Below the pieces are notes generated by a model that was given only the letters and a program-made list of their open reading frames with translations, did not search any database and was not told where the DNA came from. 64,000 nucleotides of DNA. Source: Trichobilharzia szidati. Taxonomy: Eukaryota > Platyhelminthes > Trematoda > Strigeidida > Schistosomatidae. The stretch is taken from assembly GCA_944472155.2 (NCBI GenBank), contig OX235277.1:32126804-32190803 (forward strand), written 5' to 3'. Below are positions 23,901 through 34,300 of this stretch, piece by piece; the first letter of the stretch is position 1, and each line of letters opens with the position of its first letter. The position numbers and the translations under genes are program-made.

Positions 23901-26900
23901 AATCTTTGTATAGAAGTTAGCGCTGAAGATATTATCTACAAAGGCAACACAAGCTCAATAGTTAAACCATATCCAGCTCAATGTATTCTACTATTTTTCG
24001 TTCTTCTGCAGCCAATTCATGTAAGGATGTATTTAAATAATTAGTGTTGGAACGTATGACTGTACCAACACACTGTGTGTTTTGATGAGAATTCAAATTT
24101 TCGATATCATTGCTGAAAAAGATATTGGAAACTTCGACACATCTGTCATCCATACCTATTTCACCTGACTTTCAAACTATAGTGACCGACTGTCTTTCAA
24201 GGTAGTTTAGTCAACAACAAAAAATGAAAAGTCCAATATTAATTAACCGAAAAAATATACATACACAAGATATTAAAGGACAACTTTCGGATAAAAAATA
24301 TTAATATTTCTTATCCGAGTAATGAAATTGAAATTAACTACATATACACTCAAGAAAGTCTTTTGAAGACATTAATCAGATTCAGAATTTACTATTCGCT
24401 CCTCCTTTTTCACTCTGTTTCTCTCGTGGGTGGGCATTTTGCATAATGAAGGCTATGAAACCAATCGATATCAAACATGTGGTCTATCATGTGACAGAAA
24501 CAAACAACTGATTTACTCTATTATGACTACCTTAAGCAAAAATGTACCGTTTTTTAATATGTATATTCGTGTAGTTGTGTTCCATAAGCTCGTTTGCTTG
24601 ATTGCAAAGAATCCATTATTCATCTAGACAACATTTTGAGAGCAGACTCCAATATGCAGCGAGCTATTAGAATTCTCTATGAATTTATTAGTCCTTTGTC
24701 TTGATGACTTTCAACGTGATTGACTGTTTCGAGAGTTTCACACATATGTTAGTGTACAGTTTAATAATAAATGTAGAGTCGCTTTGTTGGGTATTGTTAC
24801 AAACTGGAACTCATATCATATGGACTTGTTCATGTTGGAGTTTCGATCATACCTCATATGTACATACATACACTGGAAATGTTGAGTGATGATTGCCTAG
24901 AATGTTAATAAAACTCAATAAGATATGGAAAATTCATGCAAAATACTATGAAATACACTTCATGTGTGGAGGTTTATGTTGCTTATTGATATAAGGATAG
25001 AAATTAGGCACTGTGGTAGAGTAAAACTCCATTATGGATAAAATTTTATTTTGATAAAATCACACAGTGTTATACAACAATATTTACTGATGACGTTTCG
25101 AAAGCAAAATAAAAACAATGGTGAAACTAATAATGATAACATATATAAGAAAGAATGTAAGGAATCTACAGTTTTACCATACAAGGAGGGGATATCTGAG
25201 ACCCTACGTAGGATTCTCAATAAAGCAGGAATTAGAGTGTCACTCAATCAGATAGGACAAGCTCTGCAGGCTAAAGGACCCGATGGACCCAATTAGACAA
25301 AATAATATCATTCACAAAATACCTTGCAATTACTGTGACTGAGGTCAACTACATAGGTCAAACTAAGAGGTCGGTGGTAGTCAGAATGTCGGAACATAAG
25401 AATTTAGCCGAGGCTAGAATGACTGATCCCATGAGGATGAGTAATTTGGAAAAAGAAAACTCAGCAATAGCACTGCATGCATTAGCACACAACCACACAA
25501 TAAGGTCGGAGAGTTAAAATTCTAAAAGGTAATATAGGTAGGTGTAGAGAGAGATTGATTACTGAATCCTGGTTCATCGAGTCTACACCCAACACATGCA
25601 ACAGAAGTGACTCAACGCAAATAACAGAGATATGGATGATATTATTACCAGTCAAATCAGGGGATAATAAATAATCTTAAAATGTATTCAATTCACATTA
25701 AAACATTCTAACAAGTTACTTATTCTTACTATAAAAAACATCTTATTTTTCATTTTATTGACTAATAATACTCATCTTATTTCCCATCCTATTGTATTGT
25801 AACATTAATTTCATTTCCGAATGTACTTTATAATATATTGATTTCACTTAAATATCTAATCAATTTTTACTCATATATATAAATGAAGCAAGAAAGTTGT
25901 GTGACTACCTTGATACGATTATGAGTAGTAGTAGATAGTGCTTGAAACATCGTCATCAGTAAATATTACAGTATAATACAGTGTGATTTTATCAAAATAA
26001 ATTTTATCCACACGATTAAGCATATCGTAGTAAGATGACTACTTATCTCTCATGTATATTGTATTTATTTATTTATTTAAACGCAGAAAAACTTCGTACA
26101 ATACAGCACCAAGAAGATGCGCAACACTATAATAATAAAACAACATAGATTAAAAGTAAAAATCTAAGTAGAGAACGGATAAAGAACTTCATCTGGAAGG
26201 AAAAGTCATATTTAACAAGTACTAACAGCATTCGTCAATTAGCATCAGGAAGGGAAGAAAGAAGGAAATTGCAGCACTTTTGCCATTGATTATGATTCTT
26301 GGCCATATCCGATAACGTTTCGAGCTTTCTCTCGGACTCCAACCAATGAGACGTGACGCACCAACCAATGCTAACCTAGCACAAATATCCTTCATCCCAC
26401 GACGCCACGTCATGGACTGACCACCTTTTCCATTCCGTCCCAGGGCTAGCGAACATGTACGGAAGCCTCTGGGATGACATTCGCAGCACATGTCCAAACC
26501 ACCGAAGCCAGTGTTTCCAGATGACGACACTCAACAAATGGTGACCACTGTGTTCAAACACACGCCACCGAGCCTCAGAATTACTCACGCGATGATGCCA
26601 TCGAACGCAAGCAATCCTGCGGAGACAATGATGATCGAATACGCAGAGTCGCCGCACATTTTTAGCTCGGAGAGGCCAGGTTTCACAGGTGTAGAGCACG
26701 ACAGCTCATACCAAAGCACTGTATACTCGACCTTTGTCAGCCAGGCTAACGTCGCGACGGCGCCAGAGGTGGCTGAAGTTGATGTATGCCACCCTAGCCT
26801 TCATGATACGGTTGGAAATCTCATCCGTCACCATTCCGCCAGCACTCATACAACTACCCAGATACACAAACTTATCGACAACTTCAAGCGGTTCACCTGC

Positions 26901-29900
26901 AAGAGTGAGTGCAGGTACAGGCTCCTGCCAATCTTGTAAAAGTACTTTGCACTTAGACGGTGCAAAGCACATACCATTCTTACAGAAACTGATCGCCAAC
27001 TGATTAAGTGCGATTCGGGTAGCTTGCATGCTATCGCACAGTAAGACGATATCGTCTGCATACTCGAGGTCGAAAAGTCTATCTGCAAGGAGCAGATCTA
27101 CACCACCTTCACGAACATCCTTCAGAGCTAACTCCAGAATGTCATTAATGGCAAAGTTAAAGAGAAATGGAAAGATCGAGCAACCCTGTCTAACCCCACT
27201 GTTGGTTGAGAACAGTGATGATAGTTGGTTGTATGCCCTCACTCTACCTGAGGTGTTTCTGTATAGGGCTTTCAAGATGTTAACAAACTTCTCAGGTACA
27301 CCCCCTCTCTAACAGACAGTTGCAGAGCACAGTTCTGCCCAACGAATCGAAGGCAACCCTAGTATCAAGAAACACAACGAGTGTTGGCCTGCAATACGTG
27401 TGACGGTGTTCCAACAACTGACGAAGGGTGAACACATGATCAATGCATCCACGACCTGAACGAAACCCAGCCTGCTCTTCACGAATCAATCCTTCACGTG
27501 TTTTGTACAGCCTACGGAGCAAGACAGCAACCAATATTTTAGACGCAACTGGTAGCAGACTAACACCCCTATGGTTGTCACATGAATTACGTCGACCTTT
27601 CTTAAAGATGTGGACGATAATGGCTTCGTTCCACATTGATGGTACACTTTCTGTCTGCCATATCTTCCTGAATAAACCAGTTATAGCCATTGCGAGAGTC
27701 TCACCACCATCTTTAAAAAGAGCCGGCAGTAGATTGTCTGGGCCGGGTGCCTTATGGCGTTTTAATACTTGGAGTTTCTTACGGACCTCCACTTCGGTTG
27801 GTGGGTCGGTACCAACAGACCAAGGAGCACTGGAGCTAGAGACAACAGATACTGAAGCTGGTGGCCAGCTAAACTATTTCTCGAAGTGCTCTGACCAGCG
27901 TTCCAGGAGTCTTTTCAAGCTGGTAATTGGCGTGCCATCTGCCTCACAGACCGTCTCCCTGACACCTTGTTTCTTGCTGCCGGTGGCTCGGATGAGCTGG
28001 AACAGCTTCCGACTGTTTCCAGATGTAGCAGTTGTGAGTCCATCTCACACGCATGTTCTGACCAGCAGGTTTCGCGGTCCTTACGTAAACAATGTCTAAT
28101 CTTGCGCGTAAGCGCCTTTCGCTTATTGTTGTATTCGCTGCCAGCGGGAATGGACCGGCGTTCATCCAGGAGTTGCGAGGAAATCGCAGAAACCCAGTGG
28201 TTTTTAGCGGAGCATTCTTTCAAGCTGCAAGCGGTTACACTGGCCATTTGCATGGCACCTTGCAGATGAAACCTAAGTTCATCTACACTACTGCTTGCAA
28301 GCATTGATTGCAACTCATTCTGGTATTTCAAAGAAGTAGCAGGTGCTACTAGTTTGTTCGCATCAACGTTTAGACGGCACCTTTTATGAACCCCACCAAA
28401 TCGCAAGACGAATCTGGCACACACTAACGCATGATCGGAGTTCAGGCATGTGCTCCAGAAGGAGCGGCAGTCTTGTATGCATCCTCGCCACCGGAAACTG
28501 ACAGCAATATGATCGATCTGAGTCCAAGCTTGATTCGCAGAGGGAGGACACCAGGTAGCGCTACGGCGAGCGCTGTGCCGGAAGTTGGTACCGGCGAGAA
28601 ATAGGTTGTGATTTGCGCAAAGCTGCAGAAGACGGTCCTCATTATCTGACCTGCGACCATGTAAGCCTCATTGACCACCTAGACGATTCTCCTCTGAGCT
28701 TAAACGCCCGATCTGTGCATTCAAGTCCCCAGTCAGCATTACGATATCCCTCCAACCCGCCTGTTTCAAGAGATCGTCCAGTTGGTAGTAAAACTCATCC
28801 TTTATTGCATCCAGGCTGCAGTCCGTTGGTGCATAGGCAGAGACAACAGACACCACCTATCTGGCCTACCACTCCTTACTTTCGTATAACCTTCCAGCCT
28901 CACGGTACATAAACGACTGTTAGTGGGGATCCAGCCGAGCAACGCAGCTTTTGCTCTAGTGCTTAGTGCGACACCGACACCAGCTACTCCGGATGCCGAC
29001 GCCACAGGGTCCGCGGACAAGCGCAGATGGTACCTACCACTAGAACTTTCATATGGAGAGGATAACCGAGGCACTTCACTGGGATGTCGAATGCGGGTCT
29101 CCGATATGCAGCAGACATCGATAACGAGGCTTTCCAGTGTTCTCACTAACCCTGCCCGTTGTCTGATTTGCATCAGAGTCCAAACATTGTAGGTGGCCAG
29201 CTTGAACGCGGTACGAGGTTTCAGGATATGTGTATTAGGTGTCGCATCGGGGACAACCATTTTGAAGGCTACTCACTATTATCTCGGAACGGCACTGATA
29301 GGCTGGGGATTCTGAAAAAGGCGAAAGGCTGTCGAAGGTGAAGACGTCAAGGTTAGCAAAGGTAAAATACAGGAGTCTATGTATAAAAATAAAAGTAAGG
29401 TTGGAAAATGATGTTACTTGAGACATCATTATTGCTTGAAAGGATTGTTACGAGAGCGCGATAAGTTTCACTGGTAATTTGTTGCTTCATTTCATTTATT
29501 GTTTGAGGGCTGAGATACTGCCCGGACGCCCAGACCGAAGCAGGTGGTTTTCTTAAGGGACCACTCCCGAGCCTTTGACTTGGAGTCTAATCCGCAAGGC
29601 AGCGGAGCAGCGTCAGGAGCTACGTTCCCATGGTTGCCGGTGACCAATATAGGTTCATACGCCATTTGATCGGATTCGATTCTGGAGTCCATGTACCCCA
29701 TGGTAAGTGCTTTTAGTCTAACCGCTATAGAAACAACTTTCCTGATATGGTAGGACCCGCAGGAATACGAGTCCCAGCAAGTTTAGCTTGTTGGGTCACT
29801 GCGGTATTCACGCCCGACCATCACAAGATAGCAGTTGTCGGTGGGCTCATGTATATTGATCTCCGACTGTGCTAAAACACTATTCACGATAAAATATTTC

Positions 29901-31350
29901 CAAATTCCAAAAATAACATGATATTAAAGGATATAAAAACTCTACTTTAGTTTTACATATTAATCTATGTAATGCATAGATTACACGGTGGAACAAAATT
30001 ACATCTACTGGATGATATTTGGAATATAATTTATTCATCGTGATTAAATAATAATGTAACCCCACAAATTTCAAAATTAATTTTAATACTTTAAGTTCCT
30101 TATTTCCATTTTCTAGTATGAGTACTGGAGTAGTACAGATATCCTGAATACGCGCTGACTCATCCCTACTACATATGTTCTCAGCTGGTTCGATAACACA
30201 AACCTCTTGTTCTCAGTCTATCTCCATCTCTCCAACTTTTCATATTAAATCATTGCGTTGCATCCCTTTTTAACAACAATGCATGATATGATATTGATAC
30301 TGGCAATGAACGCATGGAAGCTATGCCATAATATACTACTGAATACTGTAGAGTAAATGAAAACCAATACGACCAACCCATAGTCCTCAAAATGATTAAT
30401 GATAAGCGTTAAGTAAACTAACCACATTTCCATAATTCTCAAATCGCAGACAATCTTCTTCAAACATAAGAGATCAGACGACATTTTTGCTCCACCACAT
30501 CGATCTAATTCACAAGAACTGGTGAATGGTGCCCATAGTGTTCAATTACTTTGTCACTCAAAAGTATAACACCATGAAGGGCTGAGTTAATAACATAAAA
30601 CTCTTTATAACAACGACGCAGTTGGCATCGAGCCACACCTGTTGTGTGAAGGCTAATGGTACCGCCTGGTTTCCCAAACCTGAACAGGTGGAGTGGGTTC
30701 CGGACCCATGACAGTGGTTAGAAGCTAAGTGTTTAGTCCGACGAGTAATATACCATCACATTTTATAAAGTTGTATTGATCTGCATTAGTGAAAATGTTG
30801 GGAAAGCAAGGGAAAATAAAATCATAATGAAAAAAACATTAGATTAATGAATAGTAAGAACAGAAATTAACCCAGTAGACACACATGATGGCAAGATCTC
30901 CAATATAATGTACAGAAGTGACTACTGTCATGCAGTGAAACCTGGATGACGATAGATTTGATACACTTGACTGTGAAATTCAATACAACCGAAAGACAAA
31001 TTATCAGACTTGATAAAGTGAGTAAATTTCTCTCCATACAATTATTGAACAAGTGTTATTATAACACATATGTATCAAGTCCACCATTACTGGAAACATC
31101 ATTGCTTCCATCTCACGCATAGGACGTGTCACCTAAATACAGCATTCTGTTGATAAACACTAAAGCACACACAATTATACAACTGATATTATTGAACATA
31201 AAGCTATAAGGGACAAAAGCTTACCTGATTTTTAGACTTTCGTGGATCTTCCCATGTAGTAATCTTATTGATGTGATCAATAAAATATGGGAAACCAGTG
31301 ACACTGTCATAACCAACTGACCATCCAGGTGGTAAGCCTTGTGGATCCAT
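10522..31350 (-). CDS. BAG3: BAG3-like co-chaperone (WW domain, two IPV motifs, BAG domain), 4 exons
   Basis: Four minus-strand exons (31350-31225, 17274-17080, 13527-13224, 10847-10522) join to 951 nt, 316 codons plus TAG, with all phases matching. Exon 1 encodes a WW domain (residues 6-37: LPPGW, then YFIDH and TTWEDPR; W10, W33, P36). IPIKV (104-108, across the exon 2/3 junction) and SIPVKI (158-163) resemble the two IPV motifs by which BAG3 binds small heat-shock proteins. Residues about 188-265 form a BAG domain split by intron 3: [19 protein letters not shown], then [35 protein letters not shown]. The BAG domain binds the Hsp70 ATPase domain and promotes nucleotide exchange. It is much shorter than human BAG3 (575 residues). 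Extra in-phase exons in intron 1 cannot be excluded. Identification is strong; function is by family. Confidence 0.9.
11800..12018 (-). repeat. tRNA-headed SINE, second type
   Basis: On the minus strand 12016-11942 is tRNA-like: GTGCGTCAG..CTGGCCGACGCAC-type closing ends, with CACAGCGGTAGG as A box. The body (about 11940-11800) carries GGCATGAGGCTAGCAACCCC, unlike the body of the 9690 and 53868 copies. It lies in intron 3 of the BAG3-like gene, in the gene's own orientation. Confidence 0.65.
12930..13066 (-). repeat. Hammerhead-like repeat copy 1
   Basis: Minus strand reads CTGAGGA (12971-12965), a 15-nt stem-II hairpin region G-CCC..GGAC, then GAAAC (12949-12945). This is the CUGANGA/GAAA core of a hammerhead ribozyme, with one mismatch in stem II. 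Similar cores are at 14795 and 23388. Stems I and III could not be folded with confidence. It lies in intron 3, same strand as the host gene. Confidence 0.55.
13224..13527 (-). CDS. BAG3: BAG3-like gene exon 3 (IPV motif, first BAG helix)
   Basis: Donor GTAAGT directly follows 13224 on the minus strand. The acceptor is taken as CTCAAG before 13527 (weak pyrimidine tract), because an in-frame stop lies just upstream. It holds 101 codons plus one base. It encodes an H/Q/N-rich linker, SIPVKI, and the first BAG helix ending KAEINEFF. The split codon completes as proline with exon 4. Confidence 0.82.
14240..14660. repeat. Dispersed repeat R1, copy 1
   Basis: Shares the landmarks AGAACTTTGCAC-like (14287), a GCAGT..TTGCCA segment and ATGCATCTGTG..GAACGGTTTTGATTT (14611) with copies at 16600 and 19570. 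No coding potential seen. Identity unknown. Confidence 0.5.
14793..14860 (-). repeat. Hammerhead-like repeat copy 2 (degenerate)
   Basis: Minus strand carries GTCC..AGATGAAAC in the place of stem II plus GAAAC, but the CUGANGA block reads CGTAAGA. It is homologous in layout to the copies at 12930 and 23378, including the GTGCGCAC segment beside the core. Catalytic activity is not expected. Confidence 0.4.
16150..16290 (-). repeat. Sm-alpha-like repeat with degenerate hammerhead
   Basis: The plus strand reads GTGGAATCCAGA, TTCGTCTTGTTTGGGA and TCATCTGGATGTATCTG in that order. This is the order and near-sequence of the hammerhead region of the schistosome Sm-alpha SINE-like repeat (as known from that family) in reverse complement. 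Part of the core is lost (only ATGA of CTGATGA remains). It lies in intron 2 of the BAG3-like gene. Confidence 0.55.
16600..16960. repeat. Dispersed repeat R1, copy 2
   Basis: Matches R1 copies at 14240 and 19570 at AGAGCTTTGCAC (16638) and at ATGCATCTACACCACTGA..AACGATTTTACGCC, CAGTCATTGAATCTTGG and CTCTACATGGCT. Same orientation as the other copies. Confidence 0.5.
17080..17274 (-). CDS. BAG3: BAG3-like gene exon 2
   Basis: Acceptor TTTATAG lies before 17274 and donor GTGAGT after 17080. The exon has 65 codons, phase 0 at both ends. It is a low-complexity N/S-rich linker ending EPIPIK, the first half of the first IPV-like motif. Conservation was not tested; the exon is accepted because splice sites, phase and the motif across the junction all agree. 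Confidence 0.8.
17703..17720. repeat. (GA)n microsatellite
   Basis: Short GA-dinucleotide run in intron 1 of the BAG3-like gene. Confidence 0.9.
17833..18583 (+). mobile_element. Penelope-like element remnant between long inverted arms
   Basis: Left arm (17833-18010) is the reverse complement of right arm (18412-18583) over about 170 bp with only a few differences. Between them a plus-strand frame (18045-18280) encodes the C-terminal half of a PLE GIY-YIG endonuclease: [47 protein letters not shown] at 18278-18280 interrupts it; the frame resumes as [12 protein letters not shown], typical of the family's end. PLEs often carry pseudo-LTRs in inverted orientation, which fits. It lies in intron 1. 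Confidence 0.7.
19140..19410 (-). pseudogene. Penelope-like GIY-YIG fragment
   Basis: Minus-strand frame 19400-19176 reads [28 protein letters not shown] and [11 protein letters not shown], the same family as 18045-18325 (REHQPVWL matches PEHHPVWL). The YIG part is missing, so the copy is truncated and rearranged. Bases 19478-19560 beside it recur at 21762-21850 (TTTTTCTTAATTTATCTGAT segment), perhaps the same element's non-coding part. Confidence 0.6.
19570..19920. repeat. Dispersed repeat R1, copy 3
   Basis: Contains TTTCAACGTAGAACTTTGCAC-like sequence (19594), GTTGCCACTATCCCTTCATG, GACGCATCTGTGCC, GAGAACGATTTTGATCC and CTATATGGCT, matching the R1 copies at 14240 and 16600 in order. Confidence 0.5.
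20314..20859 (-). CDS. PLE GIY-YIG endonuclease domain (5'-truncated)
   Basis: Open minus-strand frame ending at 20314. It reads [61 protein letters not shown] and [13 protein letters not shown]. The Y..YIGQT.R...R..EH pattern is the GIY-YIG nuclease fold that follows the RT in Penelope-like elements. The residues before KPGI are translated AT repeat and are not real; the RT is absent. The domain itself shows no stop, so it is younger than the other PLE pieces. Confidence 0.75.
20858..20907. repeat. (TA)n microsatellite
   Basis: Near-perfect AT dinucleotide run at the 5' truncation of the PLE fragment. Confidence 0.95.
21980..22060 (-). mobile_element. PLE terminus fragment
   Basis: TATTTCGAGCAAAATTACTG on the plus strand resembles the PLE terminus at 20320-20350 (hairpin then GAAAC on the minus strand). 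No coding sequence remains. Confidence 0.45.
22785..22950. repeat. Dispersed repeat R2, copy 1
   Basis: GTGAAGCTTTTATTGCCTTA followed by AACATCTTCAG; related sequences at 23770 and 24560. Function unknown. Confidence 0.4.
23378..23560 (-). repeat. Hammerhead-like repeat copy 3
   Basis: Minus strand has an intact CTGATGA (23416-23410) and an intact GAAAC (23391-23387) separated by 18 nt. This is the hammerhead core order, but stem II pairs poorly in this copy. The segment beyond the core is tRNA-like in texture (GCCACTGGAATCCGATTCAA). It lies in intron 1. Confidence 0.5.
23770..23950. repeat. Dispersed repeat R2, copy 2 with internal inverted repeat
   Basis: ATTGCCTTTCTAGATAACATC (23857) faces GATATTATCTACAAAGGCAA (23927) as an imperfect inverted repeat around a 50-nt loop. 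Sequence is related to 22785 and 24560. Confidence 0.4.
24560..24645. repeat. Dispersed repeat R2, copy 3
   Basis: Reads GTGTAGTTGTGTTCCATAAG then TTGATTGCAAAG and ATCTAGACAACATTTTGAG, paralleling the R2 copies at 22785 and 23770. Confidence 0.35.
24975..26010 (+). mobile_element. Penelope-like element with inverted 5' end
   Basis: Plus-strand PLE. The left end (24975-25110) is the reverse complement of the right end (about 25900-26010): both contain the ATTTTATCAAAATAAA segment and the CGTCATCAGTAAATATT segment in opposite orientation. The coding part reads [20 protein letters not shown] (linker), then after a frameshift [21 protein letters not shown] and [10 protein letters not shown], then stops. 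The RT is missing. The inverted arrangement repeats what is seen at 17833-18583. Confidence 0.75.
25110..25620 (+). pseudogene. PLE GIY-YIG endonuclease pseudogene
   Basis: Two frames (to 25296, and 25335-25517) together cover the linker and GIY-YIG domain of the PLE at 24975-26010; a frameshift lies near 25300 and stops occur after RSES at 25517. Closely related to 20314-20859 (shared YIGQT, SEHKNLA, ALAHN). Confidence 0.75.
26062..29845 (-). mobile_element. Full-length RTE/SR2-like non-LTR retrotransposon with target-site duplication
   Basis: The 13-bp sequence CTCATGTATATTG occurs immediately on both sides (26049-26061 and 29846-29858), so the insertion ends are fixed. The 3' end (left) is a short TTTA-type tandem run (26062-26079), as is usual for RTE elements. 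The 5' end (right, about 29450-29845) is non-coding and reads as a 5' UTR. Total length is 3784 bp, close to the size known for schistosome SR2. The element sits in intron 1 of the BAG3-like gene in the same orientation. Coding decay is described in the next entry. Confidence 0.85.
26222..29260 (-). pseudogene. RTE/SR2-like ORF: endonuclease, RT, C-terminal domain, frameshifted
   Basis: The endonuclease begins at 29260 ([14 protein letters not shown]) and continues in other frames at 28668-28856 ([18 protein letters not shown]) and 28442-28678. A linker is at 27915-28424. [32 protein letters not shown], then [13 protein letters not shown] and [10 protein letters not shown] (catalytic YADD intact, at 26706-27275). 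C-terminal domain: [25 protein letters not shown] (26376-26699) and [19 protein letters not shown] (26222-26530). At least five frame changes are needed, so it is inactive. Order and motifs match the RTE clade, where EN and RT share one ORF. Confidence 0.85.
30600..30745. repeat. Unnamed dispersed repeat fragment
   Basis: TGTGTGAAGGCTAATGGTACCG (30653) resembles TGTGTACAAGCTAATGGTACTG at 31757. Both lie near exon 1 of the BAG3-like gene. Possibly part of a SINE; not identified. Confidence 0.35.
31225..31350 (-). CDS. BAG3: BAG3-like gene exon 1 (start codon, WW domain)
   Basis: ATG at 31350-31348 begins [10 protein letters not shown]. The exon is 42 codons, phase 0, and ends CAG followed by the donor GTAAGC at 31224-31219. 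No stop lies between this ATG and the donor. Both WW tryptophans and the DPR end are present. I saw no TATA-like box or clear trans-splice site immediately upstream. Confidence 0.88.
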
Positions 31351-34300
31351 AATGAATTACAGTTTTGAAAAGTAGTTCACACAAACACGCGCAGTATAGT
31401 CTGTTTACAATCAATTAGAAGTGTATTTTTGCATAAACTGACGAAAACAAGTCCAATAGGATTTACGCAACGCTCCACAGTGCAATCTATATAACCTAAA
31501 GATGCAAAACAACACAAGTAAACCTTCAATATGGTTGACTTGTGCATCAGAAAGAATTTCTATTACTTTGAAAAAATAAGCACGGATGAAGTTGGCCTTC
31601 ATATTAGACGTGCAGTTCAATGTCTAGTGTATACTATGAATAGATTCGTATGAAATCTGCATTCGATGTGCTAACAATTTCTGTAATACTTTGGTGAAAT
31701 GTACAGAAATTCAGGTCGAACTCCATATTCATGCTACAGATGGTGAATCACACTTACTGTGTACAAGCTAATGGTACTGTCCCATTACCTAGAGCTCGGT
31801 ATTCAGGAAGAGATTTAAATAAATGCGATCTACTCATTTAAAGGTAGATGTTACGAGAATTGGTCCAAAGCCCAGCTTGAAATAAATATACATATATTTC
31901 AAATTTTGGATTTTTTAAGACGATAACAAAGGTTGTTGCCTGAATGTAACTGTATGGATCGAAGTCTTTCGATTACACACTGTTGTGTAATTCTTGTTCA
32001 CCTGTGGAAAACTCTACTTAACTAAGTATTTCTTCGAAGGCTCCAACCTACCACTCATTAGTAAGAAAACCAACGCATAGAACTCAGCGCCTCTCAAAAT
32101 AACACCACTAACCCAAGCCGAAATAAATGTCCAGTTCTCTATGGCTCTCGTTGATTCTTTAACACGTCGGTTCATGACAAAATCTAACTCAAAATCAATC
32201 AAATCCCTGCAAACGATAAAATCTGTATACCGATTTCCTGTTTATTAGTCCCTACACGATAGATGTTGTGATGTCCTAGTGAGATGTATTCACTCCTTGC
32301 TATTTTTCCAGATTTATTAAAGCTTCATTATTCGTTCTCCCGAACATTTTCGTGAATTATAGTTCCTTTGCATCTCCTTTTTCTGTACGTTAATGTGAAC
32401 TTTTAAACAGTACTGCACTTTATTGATAAGTTCAACGTTGAAGCCATATATATATATATGCATATATAAAACAAAAAAGCTGATGAAAGGAGTCCATCAA
32501 TCTATACAACTGATTTGCAGCTACAACCAAATGAAGTTATAGTGCACTACATCGCAAACCACATCTATTGTGACTGGATTAGTGGAACTGTTTGGCTGTT
32601 TGAATTCCTAAATTAAGGTTTTGAATCTGTTGTCGAGATGTTATGGATTAGGTGCTATTAGACAACTGAATCTACAGGTTACTTATCAATAAACCTAGTG
32701 TCTATATAAGCGAAGTGTATGCTGAAATTCGCAGCTCGATATCGTCGCTCCGGACGACTCCTTGGGATTTTGCATAATCCTATTTTGTCATGCTAATTGC
32801 ATCCTAGCAGTAATCAAACCACTGCGAATTAAATAACAAAAGTAGTATTAGTAGTAGCAGCAGTATCTGTAGTTGAAATACAAATGCCATATTGTAGACT
32901 ACAGTATTAGTGCTCCATCTCTAAACGATGTATTAAAAAAATTTGAGGGACATTTACAAAACACAAATAGTCAGCTCGAAAATCGCTTACCCGAGAGAAA
33001 TAAAGTGATACCGGGATTCGCAATCAAGCGCGGAAACAGAAAGGAGAACTACTATCCATAATTGAGAAAATAAACCTCAGCTCATATATCTAGCGCAGTG
33101 GGAACTAACTCTAGCGTCTGAAAAGAAACAACAGTTCATTACAGGATAAAAAATTATCCGTAAATTTTAAAAAGAGATGCTGCCGAAATTTCCAGTAAAA
33201 AAATGAAATTACAAATTATTAGGAAACTAAGTATACTGACTGGCCAGAGTTTGACCAAAGACAATTAAGTTGAGGCTTTAATAACAAATGCCCAATATGA
33301 AATTTTTCATAAGCATTTATGTGGTACGTACTATAAGGAAAGACTAAATTTCAATACAAAGTTCCTCCCTAACAATTTTAAGAGACTAATACAAATATAT
33401 GATACTAGCCTCCATGGCAGAATCCAAGTTAATACTTCGACGACCTAATTACATATATAGAAATTTAAACATTTGCAGTAACTAGGATGGATTGGTGAAA
33501 CACCTATATGTCTACCAGTGGGTTTAGAATAAGTTTGGATAAGAGAGACGTTAGACATCCCTAATGGACGTACTAGTCACTATTTTATACAGCAACTGCC
33601 CGAAAGCTCTTTAATGATCGTATAAACACGAGCAGTATATTACCGAGAGAATTTCTCAGGATTTCCAACCAAGCACTTATGCTGTTAACGTAGCTATTTG
33701 CGAGTGATGTTAGGGTTTGGGGAGTTACTCACAACGATGAAATTAAGTCAGGATTCCCTATGAACAGAGATGAATTGACCGATTGGTCTCGAAGTCGAAC
33801 TCTGTGAGGCGATTCCGTTGCAATCATCAACCTCTTTTTTATTCAGTGAACAGGTCACCATCGCCATGGATTATGGAACTCAACATCTTAATGTTTTCTG
33901 TCCCAACTTGGAAAAAGTAAATCTAAACGTCACTAAGTGTGAAGCACACTAAGCTTTAAAGTTACTTTACAGAAGCTATGAATGCTTCGACAAAGGTAAC
34001 GTTCAGGGTACCGTATCTCACCAACGTAAGGTCTTGTTTGAATAAAAGCTGTATTTATACACATATGTACAGTATCCTTGTGACCAGCTTCTACAAACCA
34101 CCTGAATTACTGTCGCTCAATCAGTGTTTCGGTAGGGTTCAAGACCTACCTAGATTCATTATCTCTAGTCTATCTTTTTCACTTATTAGACCCATAAAGT
34201 CACTTCTAAGTGTCAGTCGTGATTTGATTGGTTGGAGGATTTCATTATGAGCCGACATCAGTTAGTAAACCAATAGTGATTTAATCACACACCTAAATTA

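Noticed and set aside
26490..28312. Long plus-strand ORFs (for example 27443-28099)
   Set aside because: Antisense shadows of the RTE/SR2-like element, whose RT and endonuclease motifs are on the minus strand.
32471..32490. CTGATGAAAGGAGTCC as a hammerhead core
   Set aside because: No GAAA block after a stem II; the match to CUGAUGA alone is chance.
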